A model generated the notes under the pieces. That model was not told the origin of the DNA. It saw only the letters and a list, made by a program, of their open reading frames with translations, and did not search any database. A stretch of 64,000 bases of DNA from Capsaspora owczarzaki ATCC 30864 (Eukaryota; Opisthokonta; Filasterea), in the NCBI RefSeq assembly GCF_000151315.2, contig NW_011887302.1, positions 863,108-927,107 of the forward strand, read 5' to 3'. Position numbers and translations under genes: made by a program. Shown one piece after another: positions 49,989 through 61,416 of the stretch (its first letter is position 1; each line of letters starts with the position of its first letter).

Positions 49989-50055
49989 GCGAGGACGAGA
50001 TGAGCGTCGCAGCCAATGCAACGGCACTGAGCAGAACGAGCCCAGCCACAAACAT
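48482..50055 (-). CDS. MFSD5: MFSD5-type major facilitator (molybdate-anion transporter family)
   Basis: Exons 50055-49549 and 49387-48482, phase 0, give 470 aa. An N-terminal hydrophobic helix is followed by a poly-Ser stretch encoded by a CAG/AGC run (49960-49987). The MFS core has DWLQGPYVYSLY (human DWLQAPYLYKLY), ASSLVFGTLIGGIGDRLGRR (the cytoplasmic loop 2-3 motif), LLGRVLGGISSSLLHTTFEAWMVHEH (human FEAWYIHEH), WVENYGD, LYEGAMFLFVVMWTPVLD and FFPAMGVLR. About twelve membrane helices can be counted. Plant, algal and human relatives mediate high-affinity molybdate uptake, which is the inferred role. A His-rich, hydrophilic tail of about 45 residues is not shared. The stop of Gemin5 lies only 120 bp upstream of this start on the same strand. 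Confidence 0.92.
49450..49503. repeat. 12-bp tandem repeat in the MFSD5 intron
   Basis: CCAAACTCTCAG is present in two perfect copies (49468-49491), with a one-base variant directly after (49492-49503) and another at 49450-49461. The same motif family reappears singly in a WDR91 intron. Confidence 0.85.
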
Positions 50056-50175
50056 TGGAGGATGCGTTTGTTATAACAGAATGGACTGGCAGAGATGTCA
50101 AAGAATATTACAATACAGTACAATACGAGATATCAATGGTACGGTGCAAAATCGGGAACTGTTGAGGTGAACGGA

Positions 50176-53100
50176 TCACTGAAGTAGCTGGAACATGCGG
50201 AAGAGCGCCTGAGACTGACGCTGAAGAGGCTCCTCGGTCTTGCTCACTTCTGGGAAGGATGCAAAGCGGAAGACGACGCTCGTCGCCACGGGGAGCAATG
50301 CTGTTGGTTGGATTTTCTGTGTCGACAGGCGCGTGCAATCCGTGAGCCTTCATCGAACAACAAGTCCCACTCACTCACAATAGCTCGATACAGATCCATC
50401 ACAACACACACAAAAAAAACCAAAGGACAAACTCACCGAGACTGGAGATAGAAGCCGAAGCGGCTGCAAAACGAGTTGTAGCTCGTCGTGCAAGTACGTG
50501 AGATTGCTGAGAGAGGTTTGCACGGGTGGAAGATCGAGCAGTTGCCGTGTTTCGCAGACAAACGCCTCGAGTACAGCTCGACGTGCCTCCGTAAACGTGC
50601 TTGCAATGCCCGCTGCAAAGACTGGCTGCACGAGATCGGTCAAGCGCGCGCGCCAGGCCGGCAAGTTTGTTGCCCGGAAAGAGTCAATTTCTTGTGCAGT
50701 GCAGGCACTACCCGAGCTCGATGCAGCCGGCTTCGAAGCAGACGCGGCGGCTTGAATTCGCTGCCGAAGCGAAACCTGCGTCCATGACTTCTGGACCAAG
50801 CCGTCGATCTTCTCCAAAGTTGTCGCAATGATGCCAACATCAGAGAAGCATGCACTCGTGACCGTGTGCAAGGATTCGATGGGCAGGTCGGAGGATGTGG
50901 GATCGGCCAGACCCAGCGCCAAAATTCCCTGCAAAAGTGACATGTCCCGGATTGAATCTGGCGACAGAAACCGGTGATAGTCGGGCCAGTTCACAGCAAG
51001 AGCAAGGGCGGTGACTTGCGAGGACAGTGCCCCATCGGATGTGAGCGCTTCCGCGCGTTGGAATGCTTTCGACACGGCCGCGATAAAGGAGCTAGCAGCA
51101 AGCTCATGGTGGCCAGCATGTAACTGCATGAGAACGATGGCGAGTTCGACCGAGGTGTCCAAGCTCTGCAGTATCAAGCACACCACGAAACAGAAACAAG
51201 GAATCAAGTGAGTTGAAAGTGGCGCAACTTTGGCATCAGCGGATTGAAAAAAAACCACGAAAAAAAACCCAAAAAGATGCTCAACCTTATGAGTCGTATG
51301 CTCTGCTTGCAGAGACACCAACGCTGCCGCGACATGGGCATCCGCGCCCACATCGTGTTGCACAAGCAACTGCTCAAATTCCGTGGCCACCTGGCCCGTT
51401 GCCGAGGCGGGATGGATGTCCTTCCTCGCCAGGTTTGCCAGCAACGGATAGATTCGGTGCTGAACTGCACTGGATTTGAGGACTCGGACTGCATGTGATG
51501 TGTTTCCTGCGGCTTCGTGCAATTGGGCGAGCTTTTCAATGAAGGGCGTGGAATCGATCGCCGCAGTCGTGCAAATGTCGATCGCCGCGTCCAAGGCAGG
51601 GACGTCCCCGCGTCGGGCAAGTAGCTGGGCCGCATACCGATAGGCACCAAGAGCCAGATGACTGTCAAAACAGAGAGAGAGAGAGAAGCGGGCAGCATGA
51701 TGAGGTGGCTGTCAGCGGGGCAACTTTTGCACAACCGCAGAAATTAACAGCGACGACTTACCATTTGGCTGCTTGTTCAAAGTTACCCTCGACTTCCAAC
51801 AGAGTCGCCCAGGACAGATGGATCTTGCGAGAGACAGACTGTTGTTGCAGCGGATTTAGTCTCATCCTGGCCAATGCGAGCGCTTCGCGGAACATTTTGC
51901 CTCGACTGTAGCACTCGATAGCATCCAGTGGTTGGTCGACAGCGAGAAAGTGGAGAGCAGCCTGGACAGTCTCTCCCTGTTGCGCCAGCTTTTGAGCGTA
52001 AGCAATCGTAGCCTTTCTCCAGATATCCAGGCCCGCTGTCGAGCGAAACACCAACCAAGCCAGATGAGCCGACAAACAAAAATGAACACATCCAAAAAAA
52101 ACTCAAAAATAAACGGTATCTTTAAGCGTACATACCAAGAGGGGACAGGGCAATCAAGCTCGCATCGAGTTGACCCGCGTCTTGCGCAATTTGAATGGCA
52201 GTTGCGTACTCGCCGCGCCATACATGCAATTGGACCAGTTGTTGAATGTGTTGCTCCTCGGTGTGACGGTGCTCTGTGTGAGAGGTTGAGCCAGAACAAG
52301 GCGAGATGTGAGGAGAATGCAGAGATGAAAACCAAACAGTGTTGGCAGGTCCTCAAACAATTTACCTTCGGCGTCTAAAAGGTCAAACATTTCGCGCTTG
52401 CCGAGGAACAATGCGTGTCGATGATCCACAGCAGTAGCAGCAGCAACGGCCGGGACGGGCTCGGCAGCCACTGCTGCAAGAGGCGGAAGGGACGTCTCGG
52501 ACGGGTCAATCGCAGTTATTGGCAATGGTTGGTGAGTCGATGATGCTGATGCGAAAAGAGTGTGCGCAAGTTGAACAGCGTTGGCGCGAATCGAGGCAAT
52601 GGTCTCGCCGTGTCCCCGATCAAGCTGCAAGACGGACGTCGGATGTTTTGTCTGCTTCTTTTTCGCCGGCTTGGGCTTGGAAGGCAGGGTGCCGTCTGAC
52701 GAAGTCGGAGACGGGTCTGTTGGGATGGTCACACCTGAAGAGGTAGCTGCAGAAACGCCGTCCGTCAGAGTTTGAGCCGTGGTCGAAACGGAAGCCACCT
52801 GGGAGTCCCTTTGCTCCAAAAGCGATGCGACGGCCGCAGCATGTGCTTCAGCGGAGGGAGTGGCACGCGGAGACTTGACTGCTTCGTCGTGCCGTGGATC
52901 GGGGGCAGGATCCATTTGCTGCGGGACAACGGACGATGACACGGGCGTCTGAGATGATGTCCCCTTGCCCTTGCTATTGCTGCTTTTCGAGGTTGCACTC
53001 CCAGGCAATTCGGCAGTTGTGGAAGGCAGTGGCGCTGGTGCCCAGAGCTTTTCGCTCGCCGCCAGCTCGGCCTTGGAGGGAGGTGTGGTAAATCGGGTCT

Positions 53101-56100
53101 GCGCCGAAATCCTCCACACGCGAACGGTTTGATCATCCGCTCCGGATGCAATGCAGTCGGAATCACTGAATAGCCACTGAACAGAAAAGACTCGCCCAGC
53201 GTGGCCGCGGTAATTGGCCAATGGCGATCCTTGAGGGAGTTGCCATGTCTGAACCGAGCTGTCGTACGAGCACGACACGAGTTGCATTGGATTGTGAGGG
53301 TTCCACGACACTCCGGTAACTCGACGAGTATGCCCCACGAGGCTGCAGAACAGGGTGGGTAGCGCTGGAGCAGCTGCGCAGTTGTAGACGTGCAACGCGC
53401 CATCGTCCGCGCCAGCAGCCAAGAGGCGGCCTGGAACAATGCTGTCGTTGGCCGCCATCGGCACGCCATCGACAAAAGCATGGTTCCAAGCAAGCGCATT
53501 GATGCTTTTCTTGAGCTCATGGAGGACGCCCGCCGAAGCAAGTCCGCTGGTGGACGAGTGGTCAAACAACTCGACCGAGCCATCAGAGTATGCGACAGCA
53601 ATGCTCGACGCGTTGGCGGAGACGGCAATATCGCACTGTCGCTTTGGCTTTGCGCCTGCGCCCGTCGAAGGCGGAGATATTCCAGAAGCAGCCACGACCG
53701 AAGTCCAGGTTTTTGCACTGCTGGAGGGATTGGCTGGGTCGTGGAGGTAGATTTTGCCATCACCGCCGCTGCTAAACAGCGTGACGGCAGAGAAGGGAGA
53801 AACGGGTGCAGCGTCGACTGGCTCCACAACCGGTGTCTCGGACGACGGCGCGGTGGTGCACGCCTGAGATCCTTCCTCGAGTGGTGATGATTCAAGCGGC
53901 GTGGACTTTGATTCGCCGGCCGACATCAGCTCGGAGACCTCGACATCTGAAGAAGCAGAACTTTGGCTGGCTTTGATCGTGGTTTTACCTTTGCGAGTTC
54001 GTCCTCCTCCCAACCCGCCTCCGGACTTGGCTGCTTGCTGTTGCTGCTGTTGCTGCTGCGTCAGCCACGCCACTCGATAAACCCCATCGGTATGGCTTGA
54101 AGAAAACAGCTGCACCTTGTTGGTGTGCACCGTCGCAATGCCGACGTGTCCGTCCTGAGTGCCGAAAGCCAGCGTGCCCGACTCAAACGGGTGCCACGAA
54201 ACGCACGTCACTTTGGCTTGCAGCCCCTTCCAAAGCATGATCGTGTCGTAGGAGCCATTTGCAAACGGAAGCTGACGGGAGACGGGCAGATCGGACGACT
54301 GGCGCGCTGCTGGTGAGGCCGATGCATTTGCAGCCAAGGACGAGTACATGGACCAAACGCGGATTGTATTGTCGCCCACGGCAACCGCAATGCGCCGCGG
54401 GTCGTGGGCTGCCGCAGAAATGCCGTAGACATACCCACCCAGCGTGGGCAGCGTCCACTCCGAGCGGCCGTGTGACAAGCTCCACTGCACAATGGTGCGA
54501 TCCATTCCGAACGACAAGACCTGGTCCCCAGGTCCCCCGGCAAAGCAGAGGTCGAACACGATGCGAGAGTGGCCTTGCCCAGCCATGCGTTTGGGCGGGG
54601 GAAGCGACGTTGTTTTTGAGGTTTCGCGCGCAAACGCCATCCTCACGTCCCACTGCAGGACATCTCCGCCAAACGAGCTGCAGACAACCGTGTGCGGATT
54701 CGAGGGCGACCATTTGGCAGCAAGCCACAAGCGGGCTGCGTCAGGATTGCCGCTGGACTTGCCTGCGAATTGGGGTTTGGGGAGACTCAGTGTTTGTAGC
54801 ACTTTGCCCTCGGCGCCGTTCCAAATTCTGAGTGTTTTGTCTCGAGACGACGATAGCAGGGGGTGAATGGGTTGTGGCAGTGGAGGTTGTTGTGGTTGTG
54901 GCAGTGGAGGTTGTTGTTGCGGTTCGGAGCCGGCAGGATTCGCAGCTGCTCGCCAGTTGCCTTCAGTGGACGTCGAGGCAAAGGGGAATGGGCTCCAGGA
55001 TAGACTGTGGACTTCGTCCTCGTGCGCGTGCAGTCGGCGCACGACGCAAAAGTCATCCGCTCCACCACCGGATTTGGTCCCTTTGCCCGACGACGACGAG
55101 CCGGAACTTCCAGCAGCATCAGTAAAGCATTTTGCCGAGTTCAGCTGTATCAAGAGTACCAGACCATTTCGATATCCCACGGCGAGGAGTCCTTGCTGGT
55201 AAGGCGCGCAAGCGATGCATACAATGGGAACGTTGGCTTGAGGAACAAGGCGTCGAGACTTTAGTCCGGGAGAGGGACTGGAGCCATTGCGATGCGCATG
55301 CTGCGCATTTATCAACGCCAGTGGTCGCAATGCCATGATTCCGCCGGTCTTGTCTGCAATCGCCAGCCAGTCGTCAGCGTCGCCGAATGGCAACGGAAGC
55401 GAGCCGGGGTTTGATGGTGGTTGGGCTGGCTGTTTTGACGGCCACCACCATCCAACGTCGACAATCTCTCCATGGCTTCCAGTATGATATGCACACTGCA
55501 CTGACTGAGCAGATTGGCTCACAATGGCGCTTTGGTGGGTTGGTTCGCTGGATGATTCGAGAGACGATTGAGCAGCAGCAGCAGCAGCAGCAGCATCTCG
55601 AGGGCGCACCGCCGTCAGAGTGGCGGCATTCCACAGCACGAGTCGTCCGTCTTCGCCACCCGATGCGAGTATAGCATGCAGCGACGGCGCAGGACTGAAC
55701 GCAACACATGTTACACGTCCCTGATGACCGCCAACAAGGTGGCCGAGCACGGTTGGCAGCATCTGCGATCCGCCAGCGCTCGGATGGCTCGCCTTGGAGC
55801 TTGAGTTTGAGCTTGAGCTTGAGTTTGAGCTTGAGTTTGAGCTTGAGTTTGAGTTTGAGCTTGAGTTTGAGCTTGAGTTTGAGCTTGGCACACGATGGTG
55901 CGGTTGGTCTTGATGATGATCGTCGCTGCTTGGCGGCGCCTGTGCGTCGATGTGAGCCACGGTCGCTGCTCCGTCTGCGGATTCCGCCTGACCCGATGCG
56001 CGATGCACTGCTGATCGCTTGTTGGCCACTGCAGCGGCGTCTTGGACCATGAGCACTGTGATGGCGGCCTTTGCTGCGAACGCGACCAGCGTAGCATTAC

Positions 56101-56296
56101 CACTGCCATTGCTTGGACTCGTCGCTGTGATCTCGCCGGATGTCGATGGAATCGATGAAGGCAATCCTCCTGGGTGCAACTGTGCTAACGAGGACGACGG
56201 GTGGCTTCGGGTTGGCTGTGACGCGGTTGCAGGCGTCGCGTCAACGACTCTGCTGCAGTACCAGTTTGGCGACGCGGGCAGCAGCCACTCGGCCAT
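50176..56296 (-). CDS. GEMIN5: Gemin5, SMN-complex snRNA-binding protein
   Basis: In animals it recognises the Sm site and cap of snRNAs for the SMN complex. Exons 56296-52366, 52273-52136, 52035-51762, 51661-51286, 51165-50437 and 50316-50176 sum to 5589 nt (1862 aa). The start is MAEWLLPASPNWYCSR; human has PPSPNWYCAR, whose Trp and Tyr bind the cap. About fourteen WD40 repeats follow: VAIGY-like VGYRNGLVLLIQL, HSRIVFDLCFAGG, WTLPTLGGYVYGIS, VTCVSWHPFESGTLAFGT and DCIASGADDQTVRVW. The TPR-like region has YRGKMFREALALARMRL and LSWATLLEVEGNFEQAAKCHL, matching human FYREAIAIAKARL and [21 protein letters not shown]. Large low-complexity inserts enlarge the protein, including poly-Ser/Asn near residue 150. 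The last exon (46 codons) is the weakest part. Confidence 0.93.
55799..55890. repeat. In-frame 12-bp tandem repeat in Gemin5 exon 1
   Basis: About seven or eight variant copies of TTGAGCTTGAGT (plus strand) encode Ser-Asn-Ser-Ser type repeats on the minus strand. It sits between the N-terminus and the first clear WD40 repeat. Copy number could vary without frame loss. Confidence 0.9.
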
Positions 56297-56756
56297 AGCA
56301 ATGTATGCGTATATATATCTATGTGTGTGTGTGTGTGTTTGGAGATGTTCTACAGCGTACTGATGAGTTTTGCAACCGACAAGTCAAAAGTCACTGGTGG
56401 GAAGAACTGGAAATCTCAGAGAAAGGGGGAGTGAGCTGTTTAACCGAGAGAAAGGGGGAGTGAGCTGTTTAACCGTTTTGTTTCCAAAGTCACACGATAC
56501 GTCCATGAATGACGATGATGACGATGATGACGATGACGCTTGGATTGGCTTAATCTGGGGGCGTTTTTGGTTGCGAAGGGAGAGGTGAGAAAAAACAGAG
56601 CGACGTGCGAAAACATGAGATCCGAGATCAGGCGAGACGATGACGTTGGTGCATACGTCCCGAGCAAGAAAAAAATAACATGGACATTGCATTTTGAGAC
56701 GAGAAGACTCTTCATCTTGGTAGACGAGTGGAATCAGTCCTTGTTGCATTGAGAAA
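56297..56756. promoter_or_regulatory. Divergent intergenic region Gemin5 / Maf
   Basis: 460 bp between divergent ATGs. It contains a GT run at 56323-56338, two perfect 29-bp tandem copies (56418-56446 and 56447-56475, core AAAGGGGGAGTGAGC) and a GATGAC microsatellite at 56512-56538. It probably holds both promoters. Confidence 0.5.
56418..56475. repeat. 29-bp perfect tandem duplication
   Basis: Two identical 29-bp units starting AGAGAAAGGGGGAG, located midway in the Gemin5/Maf divergent region. Confidence 0.95.
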
Positions 56757-57861
56757 ATGGCAGAGCTGCCCATTGTGCTCGGATCGTCGTCCAAGTGGCG
56801 CCAGCGCGTCTTCCGAGAGCATGGCTACACATTCACCACCATGACTGCAGACATTGACGAGAAGGCGGTCAACGCTGGCGCTGGCGATCGGTGCGTGCGC
56901 GTTTTGGCGGGAACCGTTGGCGGCTTTTTTTGTGATCGTCGCTCGTGGCCCCCTTCCGATCGCCTGATCAACTTTACTGATCTGTCTATTGCTTGCAAAC
57001 CTTGATGCATGGAAAACGAACAGGTCCAAGGCAGACCCTCGCGCACTCACGCTCGCGGTTGCTGGAGCCAAAGCTGCCGCCATTCTGCCGAAGCTCACAG
57101 TAAAGCCAACAAAAGCACCATCATCACACCTATGGGGAAGTGTGGTTGCATAATACTTGATGAACATGAGGGAGTTCTCACGAGCGTGCCTGGATCACGA
57201 TGGGTACAGACACCATGCTTGCTGATTACGTCCGACCAAGTCGTCGCGTACCAAGGCACGATTCGCGAGAAGCCTGAAACAGCTGAGGTATGGCACCAAG
57301 CATGATGATTGTTGTACATGTGCAAAATGCCGCTTGCATGGGCGAGGCAACCTGACGAAAAAGTGCTCGTTCTTCAGGAGTGCCGCCGATTCCTCAAATG
57401 CTACGAAACCACTCCCGCTGTGACTTGTGCAGCAATTGTCGTCACAAACACGCTGACTGGACAAGTGTATCAGGTTTGTGTGTTGGTTGTGAAAAGCGCG
57501 CGGATGGTCTTGAACTCAACTCGCTTTCTCTCTCTCGTTGGAAATAGGACGTGAGTTTCGCAAGCCAACTCTTCCATCCCATCCCCGACGACGTAATCAC
57601 CCGCACAATCGAGCGCGGAGACATCATGTCGTGCTGTGGCGGCTTCATGATTGACGATGGTAACAGTACTCGTTGTGCAAAGTTGACCGAGTGGCGTTTT
57701 TGGTTTTTGTCTTTGGCTCAATGCGGATTTCGTTTTGGTGCGTTGACGGTGCAGTCGAGCTCAAGCAGTATCTCAGCGTCCGTGAAGGGACTGAGGATTC
57801 CATCATGGGATTGCCAATGGATCTTGTACAGCGGCTGCTTGACGAAGCACGCCGTGGATAA
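56757..57861 (+). CDS. Maf-family nucleotide pyrophosphatase
   Basis: Maf proteins hydrolyse dTTP, UTP and modified nucleotides, acting as house-cleaning enzymes. Exons 56757-56890, 57024-57099, 57210-57287, 57378-57473, 57548-57659 and 57755-57861 sum to 603 nt (200 aa), the typical size. The N-terminus PIVLGSSSKWRQRVFREHGY (family LgSsSprR), then MTADIDEKAV, then ITSDQVV (the catalytic-base region, family -ADTVV- or -SDQVV-), YQGTIREKPET, and CRRFLKCYE are present. The C-terminus has GTEDSIMGLPMDLV, the conserved GLP loop. The related eukaryotic proteins are plant Maf and the N-terminal half of human ASMTL. The substrate cannot be told from sequence. The gene is divergent to Gemin5 and 222 bp upstream of WDR91 on the same strand. 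Confidence 0.92.
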
Positions 57862-58083
57862 AAGGCTGCCCATGTCTTTGTTTCAACTAAAATTTCAAAA
57901 GTCCCATACAAAATCTGACGCTGTGTCCCAATGTCCAGTTCCATGTTCTCACTTGACGGAAATTGGTGGAAATTGACGCCAGTTTCTGAGCTCAATGCAA
58001 ACTCCAATGCAAATCCAGTCATTTTTTTTTTTTTTTTTCCATCGAGCGTCCATTGCAGCAAATCCTAGCAAGACCCTCCAGCC

Positions 58084-60966
58084 ATGAATGCCGCCGTCCC
58101 GATGATGGACGAGCTCATCAAAGAGTATCTCCTCTTCCGCGGCTTCACTGGCACGCTGCGTGCGTTCGAAGCCGACCTTCGTATGGATCGAGACAAGGGC
58201 TTCCAGGTCAGAAGTTCCAGTTCCAGCGCCTCGCATCCCACTCCAGCTCAGGACCGCCTGCGTTTCCTCGACTTTACTTGATTTAGAGAAGGGCAGGCTT
58301 ACGATGAACGAAGCGATGTCGTTCGTCCGTCGGTTGTAGCGAAGAGTGCAGCTCGATTCAAGTCAGTGTCCGGCTGACGATCAGCTGGTTTGGCACAGAC
58401 TCCACTCCAGTCTCACGTCGGACACTGATGTGTGGCTGAGTGTGGTGCAGGTTGGAAGTCAATCACTGACACATCCGACATTATGAGGCAGAGCGAGGAT
58501 GAAGTGGAGAGTTCGGTGTCAAATTCTCAGAAACCACCAAAAGTTGGTTGTCAAATTCTCAGAAAACATCAAACTGTCCCACCCGAATAGCCGAACACAA
58601 ACTCCCCGTCGCTCACAGTCGCACTCTTTGTCATTTCGACAGGTCGACCGGATTATTGATCAGCTCTTTGCGTACATTGCCGCTTTCGATATCGTCGGCC
58701 TGCGGCAGTTCTGGGGACACCTCGACATGCGATTCTTTGCGCGCCTCGACCACTCGTTCTTTGCGTCAGTGCGCAAGCTCGAGATTTGTCTGCAGCGCTA
58801 CTATGTGGTCCACGCCATTCAAAGCGGAAAACCAGACAAGGTGGTCGAGTTCTTTGACAAGTTTTCCGCAGAGCTGCTGACCCAGCCAGACTGGCGTGAT
58901 TGGTTTGGTAAGCACAGTTTCATTTCATCGCGAACGAGCGCAAAAATGTTGCCATTGGGATCAAAAGCGTCTTGCTCACCTGCATTGTCCACTTGACCAT
59001 CTTGGCAATGGTTTTTTGTATTGTTGTTGTTGTTGATGCCACAGCGATTCTGTTTGTGAAAAACCCCGAACTCACTCCGGTCTTTGAGGGCTTCTTCACG
59101 CGTCAATGGCTCGAAACCTTCACGCTGTCCCTGCACAATTTTCTCAGCACAATCTTCCAGTCGATGCCGATGCCAACCTTGCTGACGTTCAGTGCCGAGC
59201 GCATTCGTCGCAAGGCCCTCGAGAAGGAAGTGGAAACGCTGCGCTCCCACCTCCATGTGCGACGCGAGTTTGATTCCGTGCGTGCAAACGATCCCCGCCA
59301 GTCATCGCCCAAGGTGAGTTTCACGCGAGTTGTTGTTGTTTGTTGTTTTTTTTTTCCGCGACCCTTGCTCTGTTGTGTTCCCCTCACGTTTGGTTTCGGA
59401 CCCCACCCTGTTATTCACAGCAGGGCCCCGCGCAAGCCGTGTCGGCAACTCCAGCACGCACAGCGCCATCGGCCAAGACCTCTGCGCAATCCCACGCTGC
59501 AGACGACCCGCACCGGAAGGACATTCTCGCTGCCATGTGGGACGACTCATCGTCCAGTATCGACTCCCTCACAACGCCCAAGCGTCAAAATGTCGGAATG
59601 GCCCCTCCCGCCGCGGTGGCATCAACCCCATCTTCGCAGCAGGCCCCCGCCTCAACTGCACCATCCTCGACAACCACCACAACGACGACTAACGCCACCA
59701 CCTCGGACGAGACCGTGTACGAGCTTCAAGACTTCAAGCCGAGCCATGGCGGCGCCGATGACGCTGCTTCACTGATGCCGCCGTCCGAGGAGCCCACCGA
59801 GCCTGCACGGGCAGATGGTGAGGGACTGCTTGTGACGGCAGCCGATACCTACCGCGAGCACAAGGCGGCTGTTACGCATGTGCGATTTTCGTCTGAGGGC
59901 ACGACGGTAGCAAGCGCCGACCGTGCTGGCGTCTTGAAGGTGTGGAGTGCGGCTGGAACGACGTTCACCACGCACGCCACACTCCCCTGCCCGGCAGACA
60001 TTCTGTCCATGGAGTGGGAGAGCAAGAGCGATCGCCTCCTGCTTTTGGGCTTGGCGGACGGCACCATCAAGCTGTTCAACACGGACACGCGCAAAGCCAT
60101 GTTTGATTTGACGGTTGATCCGCAGTATCCAAGGTAGGAGGAGTCTTTTTTAAGTTTGGTTTTGTTTTTGTCGATATTGTATTGGGGTTTTCTGTTGTTC
60201 TTGTTTGTCTAACACCTGCTTTCTGCAAATAGGATTGTGGAACTCGCATGCAGCCCGCTGGGAACCTCGTTCGTGTGCTCGGCCGCCTCGGCCGCGAAAC
60301 CCTCTGAAGGGCAGTTGCTATTGTGGAATTTGAAGACAATGAAACTCGAGCGATCGCTTGTGCTTGAGCCCGCTCCCACGCGCATCAACTCGGCCAGGTA
60401 CAACCATAACGGCTCGCTGCTCGTGACTGGCGCTGAGGACGGCTGCATCCGCGTGTTTGACATGTCAAGTCAGCAAGCCATCATGGTCTGGACGGCCCAC
60501 GAAGGGGAGGTGTATAGCGTCCAGTTCAGCTTTGACGAGACGTCCGTGTTTAGTCTTGGCGCTGATGGCAAGGTACCGTGGATTGGTGAACGCAATGTTT
60601 GCTGCTTGTTGTTGCTGAAAAATGAATGTCTCACTTTTTTTCCCCGCCATTTGGTTCCTGCAGTTCCGCCAATGGAACTTGCACACAGAAGCCAAGATCA
60701 CTGAAATCGCCGTGCCTGTTATGCCAGCCCAGAGCGAGTTCATGCCAGGCGCCGGACAGTTTGCAATGGATGGCGAGGGCGACTTTTTCACGCTGGCGTC
60801 CTCAGAGCAAGCGCCCGTGTACCGTGTCGGCGAGGCCAATCCTCTCAAGACGCTTACGGGCCACACGCGCACCATTGCGAGCGTTGCGTGGTGCTCATCT
60901 CTACTCACCTGCGCGACGGGCTCGGCGGATTCGACCGTTCGCATCTACCGTCTGTGTCGAACGTAG
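58084..60966 (+). CDS. WDR91: WDR91 endosomal regulator
   Basis: In animals WDR91 is a Rab7 effector that lowers PI3-kinase activity during early-to-late endosome conversion. Exons 58084-58206, 58643-58907, 59045-59313, 59421-60133, 60233-60572 and 60664-60966 sum to 2013 nt (670 aa). The N-terminus has [24 protein letters not shown] and DKGFQVDRIIDQL, against human [24 protein letters not shown] and EKGFRVDKIVDQL. RQWLETFTLSLHNFLSTIFQSMPMP matches [25 protein letters not shown]. A Ser/Thr/Pro-rich linker precedes a C-terminal WD40 propeller: RLLLLGLADGTIKLFNTD, LACSPLGTSFVCSAA, GSLLVTGAEDGCIRVFDM and GEVYSVQFSFDETSVFSLGADGK. Intron 1 (436 bp) carries short direct repeats of TCAAATTCTCAGAAA. 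Assignment is secure. Confidence 0.95.
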
Positions 60967-61416
60967 TCGATTGGATGTTGTTCATGTTGATCTTTTGGAT
61001 GTCTGATTACACCACATTGTAGATAGTGCCGCTCGGTTGTGTAATTCTCATGTGTATTGCACAAACGCGGTGGGCAAAAGTGAGAAAAGTCCTCCAAGTG
61101 GAACTTTTTTTCAGCTCGACGATCCGAACCCAGTCATCACAACCATACCCCGATTGCAGAGTGATTTCGTGTCACTGGTACTGGAATGATTCCAGGTTAC
61201 ATTACGGGTAAGGTCGTAAACAGGGTCAAACTTCTCCGAATTTCACACAGAATCCAATGCATGTCCGTTTCCCTCCCCGCTCCCCTTCACTTTGACTCAC
61301 CGGCCATGAAACACGAAAATGCTCGACACGGATCTGGAAAGAAAAAACAGTCAGTCGCTTTTGGATTGACTGGCAGTCTTTTGGTTGTTTAGCTGTGTTG
61401 AATTCGATCATCCAAA
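60967..61416. other. Intergenic region upstream of the LRR-kinase gene
   Basis: 450 bp between WDR91 and the LRR-kinase gene on the same strand. I see no gene. It should hold the WDR91 3' UTR and the LRR-kinase promoter. Confidence 0.4.
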
